Numbered from the stretch's first letter, positions 53,407 to 62,531 are shown. The stretch is 64,000 nucleotides of DNA from Fibrobacter sp. UWP2 (GCF_900141705.1 NZ_FQYM01000002.1:1-64000); one strand, 5' to 3'. Notes: generated by a model from the letters alone, not told the origin. Made by a program: numbers and translations.

Positions 53407-54595
53407 AAACTTTCGCTGCTTTTTTCAATGCTGCGGCCTTGTCCGTCTTTTCCCACGTGAAGCGCTTGCCCGTGCGGCCGAAGTGGCCGAGCGCGGCGGT
53501 CGCTACGTAGCCCGGCTTCCTCAGGTCGAGCATCTTCTCGATGCCTGCCGGGGAGAGGTCGAAGTTCTTCGCGACGATTTCTTCAATCTTGCGGTCGTCG
53601 ATCTTGCCGGTACCGAAGGTATTCACGAGCACGGACACGGGCTTGCTGTAACCGATGGCGTAGGCGAGCTGCACTTCGCAGCGGTAGGCGAGGCCTGCAG
53701 CCACGATGTTCTTGGCTACGTAGCGGGCGGCGTATGCTGCACTGCGGTCGACCTTGGAGGGGTCCTTGCCGCTGAACGCGCCACCGCCGTGACGGCCCAT
53801 GCCGCCGTAGGTGTCGACGATAATCTTGCGTCCGGTGAGACCGCAGTCGCCGTGCGGGCCGCCGACAACGAACTTGCCGGTCGGGTTCACGAGGTAGCGG
53901 GTCTTCTTGTCCAAGAGCTTGGCCGGGATGACCTTCTTGATGAGCTTTTCGATGATTTCCTTTTCGATCACGGAGTGCTTGAGTTCCTTGCCGTTCACGA
54001 ACTCGTCGTGCTGGGTAGAAATCACGACGGTGTCGACGCGTACGGGCTTGTCGTTCTCGTCGTATTCCACGGTCACCTGGGACTTGGCGTCGGGGCGGAG
54101 CCACTTGATCTTGCCTTTTTCGCGGAGGTTCTGGATTTCTTCCATGAGCTTGTGGGCGAGGCTGATCGGGAGCGGCATCAGTTCCGGCGTCTCGTTCACG
54201 GCGTAGCCGAACATCATGCCCTGGTCACCGGCACCCTGCTTGTCGTCCTTCTTGCCGTCGGCGGCCTTGGCATCCACGCCCTGCGCGATGTCGGGGGACT
54301 GCTTGTCCATCGCGACGAGCACGGCGCAGCCCTTGTAGTCGAACTGCAGGTCGGGGTTCACGTAGCCGATATTCTTGATGGTGTTGCGGGCGACTTCCTG
54401 GAAATCGACGTTCGCCTTGGTGGTGATTTCGCCGGAAATAACGACGAGGCCCGTGTTCACGAGCGTTTCGCAGGCGACGCGGCTCTTCGGGTCCTGCGCG
54501 AGGCAGGCGTCGAGGATGGAGTCGGAAATCTGGTCGGCGACCTTGTCCGGGTGACCCTTGGACACGGATTCGGAGGTAAAGAGATAGTGGGCCAT
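53405..54595 (-). CDS. metK: S-adenosylmethionine synthetase
   Basis: A 396-residue enzyme making S-adenosylmethionine from methionine and ATP. Motifs: [20 protein letters not shown] at residues 6-25, the loop [38 protein letters not shown] and [20 protein letters not shown]. Full length. An unusually long leader (about 100 nt) separates the ATG from the promoter-like TACATTTA on the minus strand. A structured repeat follows the stop. Confidence 0.98.
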   Translation of the reverse strand: MAHYLFTSESVSKGHPDKVADQISDSILDACLAQDPKSRVACETLVNTGLVVISGEITTKANVDFQEVARNTIKNIGYVNPDLQFDYKGCAVLVAMDKQSPDIAQGVDAKAADGKKDDKQGAGDQGMMFGYAVNETPELMPLPISLAHKLMEEIQNLREKGKIKWLRPDAKSQVTVEYDENDKPVRVDTVVISTQHDEFVNGKELKHSVIEKEIIEKLIKKVIPAKLLDKKTRYLVNPTGKFVVGGPHGDCGLTGRKIIVDTYGGMGRHGGGAFSGKDPSKVDRSAAYAARYVAKNIVAAGLAYRCEVQLAYAIGYSKPVSVLVNTFGTGKIDDRKIEEIVAKNFDLSPAGIEKMLDLRKPGYVATAALGHFGRTGKRFTWEKTDKAAALKKAAKV

Positions 54596-54710
54596 GTGGC
54601 ATTCCTTTTAGGCTTCAAGCGCGAAATGTCCGTTTTTTGCGGGGACCGCACGAACACAACACTTGAAGAACCGTGTTGATGTTTAACGTATTCTATGCAT
54701 AAATGTAGAA
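54596..54710 (-). promoter_or_regulatory. Long leader of metK
   Basis: On the minus strand a TACATTTA box is followed by a leader of about 100 nt with two potential hairpins (CAACAC/GTGTTG and TGCGG/CCGCA) and then AGGAATGCCACATG. It matches no SAM riboswitch class I can recognise by eye. A regulatory role is inferred from its length only. Confidence 0.3.
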
Positions 54711-54793
54711 AAACGCATAAATCATGACAAGTGATATAAAACAAGTGAAAGGCTTTTTTTTATTTCCGTGTCTTTTTTTTTACAATTCTTTTT

Positions 54794-54801
54794 TATATTT
54801 G
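54794..54801 (+). promoter_or_regulatory. TATATTTG -7 box before the lipoprotein gene at 54830
   Basis: An exact TAnnTTTG match; the leader is about 22 nt with GGAGATG as ribosome binding site. Confidence 0.6.
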
Positions 54802-54829
54802 AAAAAAACTTTTTATGGAGATGTTAATT

Positions 54830-55270
54830 ATGAAAAAAAATCTAACGATGGCAATAATGGCGCTTTTCCTGTTGCCCCTCTTTACGGCTTGCACCACGAT
54901 TAGTACCCATGCTCCGCTTGGTGAAACGTTTTCCAACGCCATGACCAATCCGGAATCAAAGAATATCAAGTCTTTCAAAAAGGTGGAAGATGAAAAACCG
55001 GGCCAATGCGATTTGGAAGCCTTTGTGGCCGATAACACGAATGGAACCTATACGAACTTGGTTGATGTGGTGATGACCGAGAAGAAAATGGGATTTGCTG
55101 CGTTCGTGTTTAGCACATCCTGCAATTATCGCGGCATCGCTGTTGCCTACAATATGAGCGCCGAAAAGGGCTCGTCATCATCTTCTTCTGGCAAAAAGAA
55201 ATCTTCAAAGAAAAAGAAGAAAGCCGAGGTTGAGGAAGAAGACGAGGAAGAGGAAGAAGAAGAGGAATAG
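54830..55270 (+). CDS. Lipoprotein with Ser/Lys/Glu low-complexity tail
   Basis: A 146-residue protein. The signal MKKNLTMAIMALFLLPLFTA has its lipobox cysteine next (TAC). A small mature domain covers residues about 22-115. The last 35 residues form three blocks: six serines, a lysine-rich run and a run of glutamates. ATG 54830 is preferred to 54815 because GGAG precedes it at proper distance. No family recognised. The NIF3 gene follows after 17 nt. Confidence 0.75.
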   Translation: MKKNLTMAIMALFLLPLFTACTTISTHAPLGETFSNAMTNPESKNIKSFKKVEDEKPGQCDLEAFVADNTNGTYTNLVDVVMTEKKMGFAAFVFSTSCNYRGIAVAYNMSAEKGSSSSSSGKKKSSKKKKKAEVEEEDEEEEEEEE

Positions 55271-55287
55271 TCCATTCCAGAAATTCA

Positions 55288-56049
55288 ATGAAGCTTTCTG
55301 AATTCTCATTGTGGTTGAACGAGCTCCTGTGCCCAGGAGCTTTCCGGGACTATTGCGTGGACGGACTTTGCGTGGAGGCCTCGGACCAGGTGACGAAAAT
55401 CGTGACCGGGGTCAGTTTCCGCGACCGGCTGATAGACGCCGCCATCGAGGAGGGTGCGGACTGTATTATAGTGCACCACCCGAACGGTTTTTGGAAAAAT
55501 GACGACCGCGTGCTCGTGGGCAAGTTCGGCGAGCGCATGCGCCGCCTGATGCAGCATGGAATCTCGCTCTATGGTTTCCACCTGCCGCTGGACGGCCACG
55601 TTGAAATAGGCAACAACGCGCTCATTGCAAAGGCCTTTGGCCTCGAGAACCTCGAGGGCTTCATGGTCGAAGGGGAGCGACCGGTAGGCTGGATTGGAGA
55701 ATTCAAGAGCGCGCTTTCGCTCGCGGAGTTTGTCGCCGTCGCCGAGAACGTATTCCCGCACGGGATACAGAATCGACTCTTTTACGGCCCCGACGCCATC
55801 AAGAAGGTCGCCATTTGCAGCGGCTCCGGTGCCAGCGGCATGGAGGAGGCCATCGCGAAGGGCGCCGACGTCTTTGTCACGGGCGACATCAAGGAATACG
55901 TGCCCATCGCGGTCGAGGAAGCGGGTTTCAACCTGATTTCGGCGGGTCACCACCGCACCGAAATCTTCGGCGTACGCGCCCTGGCGGCAAAAATCGAAGC
56001 CGAACTCGGAATCCCCGCGAAATTCGTGGATATCGACAACCCTGTATAG
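55288..56049 (+). CDS. NIF3-family dinuclear metal protein
   Basis: A 253-residue cytosolic protein of the NIF3/YbgI family. Metal-ligand segments are visible: the DCIIVHHPNGFW histidines (residues about 57-68), the PLD with HVEIGN, and the C-terminal AGHHRTEIFGVRALA. Bacterial members are proposed GTP cyclohydrolase-like hydrolases, but activity is unproven. Same transcript as the lipoprotein upstream is likely. Confidence 0.93.
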   Translation: MKLSEFSLWLNELLCPGAFRDYCVDGLCVEASDQVTKIVTGVSFRDRLIDAAIEEGADCIIVHHPNGFWKNDDRVLVGKFGERMRRLMQHGISLYGFHLPLDGHVEIGNNALIAKAFGLENLEGFMVEGERPVGWIGEFKSALSLAEFVAVAENVFPHGIQNRLFYGPDAIKKVAICSGSGASGMEEAIAKGADVFVTGDIKEYVPIAVEEAGFNLISAGHHRTEIFGVRALAAKIEAELGIPAKFVDIDNPV

Positions 56050-56059
56050 GTTCCCCGAC

Positions 56060-56227
56060 ATGCTCGGTGTTGAACACGAGCATGCATATTTGCCGGACTT
56101 CCTGCGGGAGGCCGTTTTGAGGGCGTTCTTGACAATGCTACACAAGACTCTCTTTAGTGATTATGACATTGGGTTGGAAGGGTATCCCTGGTGCCCTATG
56201 TACTGCAATTTTGAGCAATTTTTATAG
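56060..56227 (+). CDS. Possible 55-residue ORF
   Basis: ATG 56060 to TAG 56225-56227, starting 10 nt after the NIF3 gene. The product is 55 residues (LGVEHEHAYLPDFLREAVLR near its start, EGYPWCPMYC near its end). No Shine-Dalgarno sequence and no family. It could be a remnant or chance. Confidence 0.2.
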   Translation: MLGVEHEHAYLPDFLREAVLRAFLTMLHKTLFSDYDIGLEGYPWCPMYCNFEQFL

Positions 56228-56363
56228 AAAGTAAAAATACTTTTTGCTTACTGGGAAAACTGGAAAAAGCCCTTTTTGAAACGAAAGGGGCAGTTTTTTA
56301 TCCGGTCAGTTGTTATTTGACCGGGGTCACCATTTTTTCGGGGGTTTTTCGGAGACCTTTTGC
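56228..56363. other. Non-coding gap with a hairpin
   Basis: No gene is seen. It contains CCGGTCA (56302-56308) with TGACCGG (56318-56324), a possible terminator, and T-rich stretches before the M23 promoter. Confidence 0.4.
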
Positions 56364-56371
56364 TATCTTTC
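56364..56371 (+). promoter_or_regulatory. TATCTTTC -7 box of the M23 gene
   Basis: It ends 6 nt before the GTG start at 56378, the same arrangement as smc. Confidence 0.55.
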
Positions 56372-56377
56372 CTCCCC

Positions 56378-57298
56378 GTGAAGTTCTACAAGACTACCAT
56401 CCACTTCCAGAACTCGTCAAAGTCCATGACTTTGCACATGCCCGCCCTGCTCTTCAAGGCGTGGCCCGTTCTGAAGGTCCTGGTGGTGGTGGGGCTTGCC
56501 CTTCTTTTGGTGCAACTCTCGACGACGACTGTTTACGACGGCATTTTGGGCCACGTGCTTAACGAACGCAAGAGCTTGGCCAAGGACCTTGCCCAAATTG
56601 AGGGCACCCTCGACTACCTGTCGGGGACGTCTGCCGAGTTCCTGAGGGATGAACAGCGCCTGCACTCCAAGTTCGGCCTCCCGATTCCGAATACCGAATC
56701 CCGCGAACTGGCGACCGGTGGCGCCTTGGCCCCCGATTCCGCCCTTTTGCACAATTCTTCACCGGTCTTTGAAAAGATGGCCGTCCTTCGCGAGACGGCT
56801 AGCCGCATGCACGGCAAGCTCGACAATAACAGCCAGTCCTTCAACTCCTTGACCCAGTACATTGGCCAGAACCAGGCAATGTGGCGCTATATTCCCTCCA
56901 TTTCGCCGACGAGCGGCCGCTACGCCTCGTCGTTTGGCCCGCGCATCCACCCTGTGACGGGGGAAGTTGGCAAAATGCACCAGGGTGTGGACATTGCGAA
57001 CGACCGCTGGACCCCCATCTTTGCCTCGGCCGACGGCGCCGTGGAGGTGGCCCAGCTCAGTTCCTCCTTCGGAAATTTTGTCACTCTGAATCACGGCAAC
57101 GGTATCAAGACCCGCTACGGCCACATGCAGATGATGCTTGTGCAGCCTGGCCAGTTTGTCCGCCGTTACCAGATTATCGGTTATATGGGTAATACCGGCC
57201 TTTCTGTGGGCCCGCACCTCCACTACGAGGTCTGGGTCGGCAACAACCCGGTGAACCCCCTTGCCTATATGCTTCCAGGCGACCACTCGGTCGACTGA
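56378..57298 (+). CDS. M23-family membrane-anchored peptidase
   Basis: A 306-residue protein. One membrane helix near residues 27-48 anchors it, and a coiled segment follows (residues about 55-150). The C-terminal LytM/M23 domain (about 185-306) has the zinc ligands in GKMHQGVDIAND and in PHLHYEVWVG, so it should be active on peptidoglycan cross-bridges. The GTG at 56378 is chosen because the promoter box lies just before it; the frame opens only slightly further. It leads a three-gene group with the lamin-tail and barrel-like genes. Confidence 0.92.
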   Translation: MKFYKTTIHFQNSSKSMTLHMPALLFKAWPVLKVLVVVGLALLLVQLSTTTVYDGILGHVLNERKSLAKDLAQIEGTLDYLSGTSAEFLRDEQRLHSKFGLPIPNTESRELATGGALAPDSALLHNSSPVFEKMAVLRETASRMHGKLDNNSQSFNSLTQYIGQNQAMWRYIPSISPTSGRYASSFGPRIHPVTGEVGKMHQGVDIANDRWTPIFASADGAVEVAQLSSSFGNFVTLNHGNGIKTRYGHMQMMLVQPGQFVRRYQIIGYMGNTGLSVGPHLHYEVWVGNNPVNPLAYMLPGDHSVD

Positions 57299-57373
57299 TT
57301 CCCAGGGCTGCTCCATCGGGCGGCGACCGGCTTTGCCGGCGGTGGTTTTGGGAACACCCCCAGGGGGTGAAAT

Positions 57374-58786
57374 TTGCTTTTCATTTTGGTGCTGTGCCTC
57401 GCGGCGTGTTCGTTTGCGTGCCCGATGTTTGTGGAATTTTTCCCGGATCCCACTGACGTGGGGGACGAGGAGGGCGAGTTCGTCGAGATTCGCCTGGACG
57501 ATTTTTTGGCGGATTCCCTGTATGTGCAGTTCGAGGTCAAGTCCGCCCTGTCTTTCAGGTTTCCGCGTGGGGCGAACCGCCTTTTGCTGGTCCACGACTC
57601 CTTGAGGTGCCCCAAAAGGGACTCGCTTGTCTGCAGTTCCCTGGGGGCGCTCTCGCTCCCGAATTCCAGGGACAGCTATTGGCGGCTCTGGGCAGGGAGT
57701 TGCCGGGATTCGGTCTTTCTCCCTGCACCCAAGCCGGGCAGGGCTTTACAGCGGGTGGCGGAGAGCGACGACTGGGCTTTTACCGTGGGGACGCCCGGGG
57801 TGGCCGATCCCGACTACGAACTGGGGCTTGAGGACTGTGGCATCTCGTGGTCGGGGACGGCCTGGCTCCCTGAGGTCGGTTGGACGCTTCGCGGTTTTTT
57901 GAGTGGGTGCGATTCGTCGTCCGGCACCCTCGAGGTCCTGGATTTTGGCTCGGGTGTCGGATGGGGCAGGGACGAGGAGGTCTTTTCGGGGCAGTTCTCG
58001 CTCACGGCCCCTGCCCGGGGGTCGGCGTGGGTACGGCTGTTCTTGCCCGCCGACGCCGCCCCGACGAACGACACGCTCGATACCCTGCTGGTATACCCGG
58101 GGCACCCGCCGGTGGTCATCACGGAAGTGCACCACTGCCCCGAGGAGCCCATGCCCGAGTGGGTCGAGGTCTACAACGCGTCCCGCTACCCGCTGCCGCT
58201 TTCGAGGCTCCGTTTTTGCGGCCGGGGCGGTGCCTGGGGCGGGACCCAGGATTCCCTGCAGCCTTACGAGAGCATGATCGTCACCAAGGATACGGCGGGG
58301 CTCCGCGAACAGCTCGGCTTCAGGGACGTGCGGATCGCCTATGCCGCCATGGGCTTCTTGAACAACACGGCGGGGAGCTTGCTGCTCTGCTTTGACGGCT
58401 CCGCCGTCGATAGCGTCTCGTGGACCAAGAATACGGTCGCCTGCCCCTCGGGCTTTGACCCGCGCGTCGGCCGAGCCGAGAATACGCCGGGCTTCCAACG
58501 GCACAGCCCCGGCCCTGCGTCCGAGGAACCGTTCACTTTCCGCCTTTCGTCGCGGGTCATATGCAAGCGGGGGAGCCCGCTCCGGGTCTCGGTTGTAAGC
58601 GAATTCGCTGTCCAGGTCCAGCTTTTGGACTCTGCGGGCCATAGTGTGTGGAAGACCTTGGTGCCCCCGGGGGCAAATGCCTGGCAAAATCTTCCGGCCG
58701 TGGAACGCTGCGGGGTGGGGGTGTGCTACGTTTCGCTCTCGGTGGGGACTTTCAAAAAGGTGGTGGGTGTTGTTGTACGTCCTTAA
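57374..58786 (+). CDS. Exported lamin-tail-domain protein
   Basis: A 470-residue protein with a signal peptide (LFILVLCLAACSFA). Two lamin-tail-like segments: one near the start (FVEFFPDPTDVGDEEGEFVE) and a clearer one at about 250-350 (VITEVHHCPEEPMPEWVEVY, then RLRFCGRGG). Lamin-tail domains in bacteria are found in surface and DNA-interacting exported proteins. The start is TTG 57374, 5 nt after AGGGGGTGA. The C-terminus (VAVQVQLLDSAGHSV onward) is reminiscent of the sorting-like tails in this genome. The next gene overlaps its end. Confidence 0.75.
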   Translation: MLFILVLCLAACSFACPMFVEFFPDPTDVGDEEGEFVEIRLDDFLADSLYVQFEVKSALSFRFPRGANRLLLVHDSLRCPKRDSLVCSSLGALSLPNSRDSYWRLWAGSCRDSVFLPAPKPGRALQRVAESDDWAFTVGTPGVADPDYELGLEDCGISWSGTAWLPEVGWTLRGFLSGCDSSSGTLEVLDFGSGVGWGRDEEVFSGQFSLTAPARGSAWVRLFLPADAAPTNDTLDTLLVYPGHPPVVITEVHHCPEEPMPEWVEVYNASRYPLPLSRLRFCGRGGAWGGTQDSLQPYESMIVTKDTAGLREQLGFRDVRIAYAAMGFLNNTAGSLLLCFDGSAVDSVSWTKNTVACPSGFDPRVGRAENTPGFQRHSPGPASEEPFTFRLSSRVICKRGSPLRVSVVSEFAVQVQLLDSAGHSVWKTLVPPGANAWQNLPAVERCGVGVCYVSLSVGTFKKVVGVVVRP

Positions 58787-59465
58787 ATGGTTCGCTTTTT
58801 TATGCATGAATTCGCTTGCCTTGGCGCAGGTCCCGTCGCTCCTCTTTTCGCCTGCCGTGGCGGCATACGAGGATGCCGGCTTTGGGGCTGCCTACTGGGT
58901 GAGCGGCAACGGTGTTGACGAATGCCATTATGCTGCCTTCGCCAACTGGGAATACCGCGCCTACCGCGGCGCCTTCTATTACAGCTACGGGGAACTCGAC
59001 TCCATCTATCGCGAAAGTTTCGGTACTTTGGAGGCCGGTCTTGTTTGGAAACATTTTGGCGTGGGAGGCGGTTACGGGCTTGCCATGGAGTGGATTCCCG
59101 GGGACGCCTTTTGGGCGCGACACCGTTACGACGTGGGCGCTCTGGGCCATTTCCGCTCGTTGACTCTCGGTCTTTCGCTATCGGGTTTTTCCGAGGAACC
59201 TCCCCGTGCGGTGGCGGCGTTCTACTGGCATCCATCGCCCGGGCTTCGGTTCTTTGTGCAGGGGTTCCGCCACGAAGCCGTGACCGGCTACGAGCTCTGC
59301 TTTGCGCATCTGTGCGTGGAGTCGGCGTTCCGTGCACCCGGCTTTGCCTTTGCACTTGGGGCGAGTGTCGTCCTGGGGGAGTGGAATATGGGCGGGAATC
59401 ACTGGTTTGGCGGTGAAGATTTGGACTGGAATGCGTTTTGGGTTCGCAGAAGGTTAAAAAAATGA
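58773..59465 (+). CDS. Barrel-like exported protein
   Basis: A 230-residue protein. TTG 58773 gives a proper signal peptide (LYVLKWFAFLCMNSLALA, cleavage before QVPS) with AGGTGG about 10 nt upstream; a GTG 6 nt earlier is an alternative. It overlaps the lamin-tail gene by 14 nt. The mature part is rich in aromatic residues in short strands (GAFYYSYGELDSIYRESFG, then GALGHFRSLTLGLSLSG), suggesting an outer-membrane protein. No family recognised. Confidence 0.7.
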   Translation: MYVLKWFAFLCMNSLALAQVPSLLFSPAVAAYEDAGFGAAYWVSGNGVDECHYAAFANWEYRAYRGAFYYSYGELDSIYRESFGTLEAGLVWKHFGVGGGYGLAMEWIPGDAFWARHRYDVGALGHFRSLTLGLSLSGFSEEPPRAVAAFYWHPSPGLRFFVQGFRHEAVTGYELCFAHLCVESAFRAPGFAFALGASVVLGEWNMGGNHWFGGEDLDWNAFWVRRRLKK

Positions 59466-59503
59466 TTATCTTAGGGTAACGTACTTCGCACCCAGAGGCT
59501 TAC

Positions 59504-60784
59504 ATGGATCCAATTGCCGGCGTTCACAGCTTTACACCCAACATTATTTGGGCGTTTGTCTGTGTAATCCTGTTTGTGTCGACCGTGGTGTCGGTGATGC
59601 TTCTTCGCGACAACCGCAACAAGCAAAAGCTGTACAAGAATTTTAACGGGAACTTGAACGAGTTCATTGTGGTGCTCTCGCAAAAGCTGGAGTTCCTGTA
59701 TGGATTGCCCCTTTTTTTGTCGGACCCTCTTTTTGACCGGTTGAGCAGCGGGCGTAGTTTTGCCGAAATCCTGGGAAGCAGCAACTGGAACCGCATGCGC
59801 ACCTACATGGACGAAATCGAGAAACACTTGGAAATGCCTTTCTTGTTCTCCCTGCAGTTGGGACCGGACTTTGGCGAAAGGGAATCGTCGAGGAACCTGT
59901 GGTACGAAATGCGCTTGGCGATCCAAAAGATCAGCATTGACGAGTCGTACTACATTTGCTTTATCAAGAACATCTCCAAGGAGAACGAGACCCGCGTCGA
60001 GAAGGAGATGCTTCAGGATCGCTTTGATTCGCTTTTGCAAAATACGGGGGACTTCCTCTGGAGTTTCGATGTCGAAGACCGTAGCATGAGGCTCCTCACG
60101 CCCATGATGGACGAGGAACATCGGGTCATCCCGCAGTCGGTCGGCCTGGTGGACATCCACAAGATGATGCCCGAAGGCGATTACGCCTTGCTCGACAAGG
60201 TCTTGAACGAACGCGTGAAAGATTACCGCAATTACGGGTTCCGCGGGGACCCGTTTGAAACGTTGAAGGTCCGTTTTTACGGTTCCGAAAAAACGCTCGT
60301 GTGGTACGGCCTGCGCGGGAAACTCACGATGGACGAGAATAATCGACTGGTTTTGCAAGGTACGGCTCGCCGCATGGACGTGGTTCTAGACAACTTGAAC
60401 ATGGGCGAGGGCGAGGAAGTTGTTGCCCTCTTCAATGCGGCCTTGACGTTCCCGGACATTCGCGTGTTTTGGGTCGATCGCGATTACAAAATCCACGGTT
60501 GTAACCAGGCTTTTGCTACGGATTTCCAGATTATTGACGTGCATGAAACTTACGGGAAGCAGCTGGACCAGGTGGTGAGTCACCGCATGCTGCCGACTTT
60601 TAGCAGGGTCCTTTCCGAAGTGCTCAACATGGGGCGTAGCGTTTCTTGGAAAGGCGGCTTTGAACGCGAAGACCGACTTCTGATGTTCAACGCGATGCCG
60701 CTCAAGGCTGAAGACGGCTCCGTGAGCGGGGTGATGGGTGTGTACCTGTTGCTTGATCGCGGTGACTTTACGGATGAAGTGTAA
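59504..60784 (+). CDS. Membrane-anchored PAS-domain sensor without output domain
   Basis: A 426-residue protein. An N-terminal helix (residues about 13-35) anchors it, followed by a coiled region. Two PAS-like domains lie at about 165-290 (LLQNTGDFLWSFDVEDRSMR) and about 305-420 (DIRVFWVDRDYKIHGCNQAF). There is no histidine kinase, GGDEF, EAL or HTH domain, so it must signal by binding a partner, or it is a degenerate kinase. The next gene follows after 21 nt. Confidence 0.75.
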   Translation: MDPIAGVHSFTPNIIWAFVCVILFVSTVVSVMLLRDNRNKQKLYKNFNGNLNEFIVVLSQKLEFLYGLPLFLSDPLFDRLSSGRSFAEILGSSNWNRMRTYMDEIEKHLEMPFLFSLQLGPDFGERESSRNLWYEMRLAIQKISIDESYYICFIKNISKENETRVEKEMLQDRFDSLLQNTGDFLWSFDVEDRSMRLLTPMMDEEHRVIPQSVGLVDIHKMMPEGDYALLDKVLNERVKDYRNYGFRGDPFETLKVRFYGSEKTLVWYGLRGKLTMDENNRLVLQGTARRMDVVLDNLNMGEGEEVVALFNAALTFPDIRVFWVDRDYKIHGCNQAFATDFQIIDVHETYGKQLDQVVSHRMLPTFSRVLSEVLNMGRSVSWKGGFEREDRLLMFNAMPLKAEDGSVSGVMGVYLLLDRGDFTDEV

Positions 60785-60805
60785 TTTTCAAAAAAAGAGG
60801 AAAAA

Positions 60806-61261
60806 ATGAAAAAAATATTTGTTTTTTTAATTGGCGTTACGTTTATGCTTGCTGGCTGCAACGAAGCCAAGGCCGGGAAGAAGGTGGAGGCTACGCCTGC
60901 TGCCGCAGCGCCGGCGGTACAGCCTGCCGCTCCCGCTCCGGCTGCGCCTGCGGTCGAGGCCTCGAAGGCTTCCATTACCGACATCGACTGGGCGAAGGCT
61001 CTCGAGATGCAAAATGCGGGCGCCGTGCTCATTGATGTACGTACCCCGGGCGAGGTTGCCGAAGGTACGGCCCCGGGTTCCATCAACATCCCGCTTCAGG
61101 AAGCCGAACAGCGCCTGGCTGAATTCCCGAAGGACAAGGACCTGCTGATTTTCTGCCGCAGCGGCAAGCGCAGCATGGCGGTCTCGAATTTCTTGATCCA
61201 GAACGGCTATGAACGCGTGTTCAACGTGGTCGGCGGATTCATGGCGTTCCCGAAGAATTAG
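60806..61261 (+). CDS. Rhodanese-domain lipoprotein
   Basis: A 151-residue protein. The signal has the lipobox LAGC (residues 15-18). An Ala/Pro linker covers residues about 25-50. The rhodanese domain (about 58-148) has VLIDVRTPGEVAEGTAPGSI and the active loop FCRSGKRSM with its catalytic cysteine, then NVVGGFMAF. It probably handles sulfane sulfur in the periplasm; the substrate is unknown. Its stop overlaps ribD by 1 nt. Confidence 0.9.
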   Translation: MKKIFVFLIGVTFMLAGCNEAKAGKKVEATPAAAAPAVQPAAPAPAAPAVEASKASITDIDWAKALEMQNAGAVLIDVRTPGEVAEGTAPGSINIPLQEAEQRLAEFPKDKDLLIFCRSGKRSMAVSNFLIQNGYERVFNVVGGFMAFPKN

Positions 61262-62517
61262 TGAACTACCTTCAGCTCGCATTAGAAGAATCTTTCTTCT
61301 CGATAGGAATCAGCCGCCCGAACCCGGCGGTGGGTGCCGTCGTGGTGAAGGACGGGATTATCGTGGGCAGGGGGCGTACACAGCGCCCCGGCAGTGCCCA
61401 TGCCGAGGTCATGGCGCTGCGTGACGCGGGCGAGCTCGCCCGCGGGGCGGCCATCTACGTGACGCTCGAACCGTGCTGCCATTATGGCCGCACGCCCCCC
61501 TGCACAAAGGCCATCATCGACGCCGGTATCGCCGAAGTCTACTTTGCGCATGCCGACCCGAATCCGCTGGTGCGCGGCAAGTCCCGTAAGATTCTCGAAG
61601 AGGCGGGCCTCGCTGTCTACGAAGGCGAAAATGCTTGTATCCGCGCTTCCGCCAACGCGGTTTCCGAGAATCTCGAGGAACTTTCGGGTGAATGTTCCGA
61701 GGGTGGGGAATGCCGTGTGCTCGGATTCGCGGAATCGACTGCTGACGCCAAGCAGGAAGGCCGCAGCGTATATGCCGAGGTGGAACGCTACTTTGAAGCG
61801 TACGATTATTTTGTTTGTAATAAAAGAACTTTTGTCGAAGTGAAGGCCGCCGTCTCTGAAGACGGCTTTATGGGGTGTGTTACTGCGGATGGCCGCCACC
61901 TGCCGCTTAAAATCACGGGCCAGGGCGCAAACTGCTGGAACCATGAGCTGCGCGCCATGAGCGATGCCGTATTGGTCGGCGCGGGCACGCTCCTTGCCGA
62001 CAACCCGAGCCTAAATGTACGTTACGCGCAGGGAAACAGCCCCGTGAAAGCTGTGTGGGCGGGCCATCACGAGTTTACTGCACAGGAAGTCGAATCGCTC
62101 CGCGTCTTTGCTCCGTGTGCCGAAGGGGCCTTTTTACCAATTGTATTCAGCTGTGTGGCGCAGCCGCATCTGGATGGGCGCGCAGAAATCCTTGAACTCC
62201 GTCGCGAATCGTTTACTGAAAACTGGCGCATGATGGTTGACGACCTCTCTGCCCGCGGGATGCACCGTTTGATGGTGGAGCCGGGCGCCGGCCTTGCGCG
62301 CGAACTTTTCTCCTCCAGTTTGGATTCAAAAATGCCCCTTTGGAACCGCCTGGACCTTTGGCGTTCCACGGATCCGTCCGTCGAAGCGTCTCTCGAACGC
62401 TTGATTGATTCTGGTATGGCGAAATGTGGCCTTGAGTTCCCGGGGCTCCCTTCTTCTGCAGTTGCCAAGGAATCTGCGATAATCGGGCCCGATGTGCTGA
62501 CGGTTTATTGTCCGTAA
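61261..62517 (+). CDS. ribD: Riboflavin biosynthesis deaminase/reductase
   Basis: A 418-residue bifunctional enzyme for steps two and three of riboflavin synthesis. The deaminase part (residues about 1-140) has PNPAVGAVVV, the zinc motif SAHAEVMAL and EPCCHYGRTPPC. The reductase part (about 195-400) opens with NKRTFVEVKAAVSEDGFMG and has LVGAGTLLADNPSLNVR and LMVEPGAGLARELF. It is longer than usual (about 360) through an insertion near 150-190. GTG start, overlapping the rhodanese stop. ribE begins 1.4 kb downstream with one gene between. Confidence 0.94.
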   Translation: MNYLQLALEESFFSIGISRPNPAVGAVVVKDGIIVGRGRTQRPGSAHAEVMALRDAGELARGAAIYVTLEPCCHYGRTPPCTKAIIDAGIAEVYFAHADPNPLVRGKSRKILEEAGLAVYEGENACIRASANAVSENLEELSGECSEGGECRVLGFAESTADAKQEGRSVYAEVERYFEAYDYFVCNKRTFVEVKAAVSEDGFMGCVTADGRHLPLKITGQGANCWNHELRAMSDAVLVGAGTLLADNPSLNVRYAQGNSPVKAVWAGHHEFTAQEVESLRVFAPCAEGAFLPIVFSCVAQPHLDGRAEILELRRESFTENWRMMVDDLSARGMHRLMVEPGAGLARELFSSSLDSKMPLWNRLDLWRSTDPSVEASLERLIDSGMAKCGLEFPGLPSSAVAKESAIIGPDVLTVYCP

Positions 62518-62531
62518 GCGAAAAAATTGTA

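Noticed and set aside
54596-54710. Known SAM riboswitch upstream of metK
   Set aside because: No conserved core of SAM-I, SAM-II or related classes could be recognised; kept only as an uncharacterised leader.
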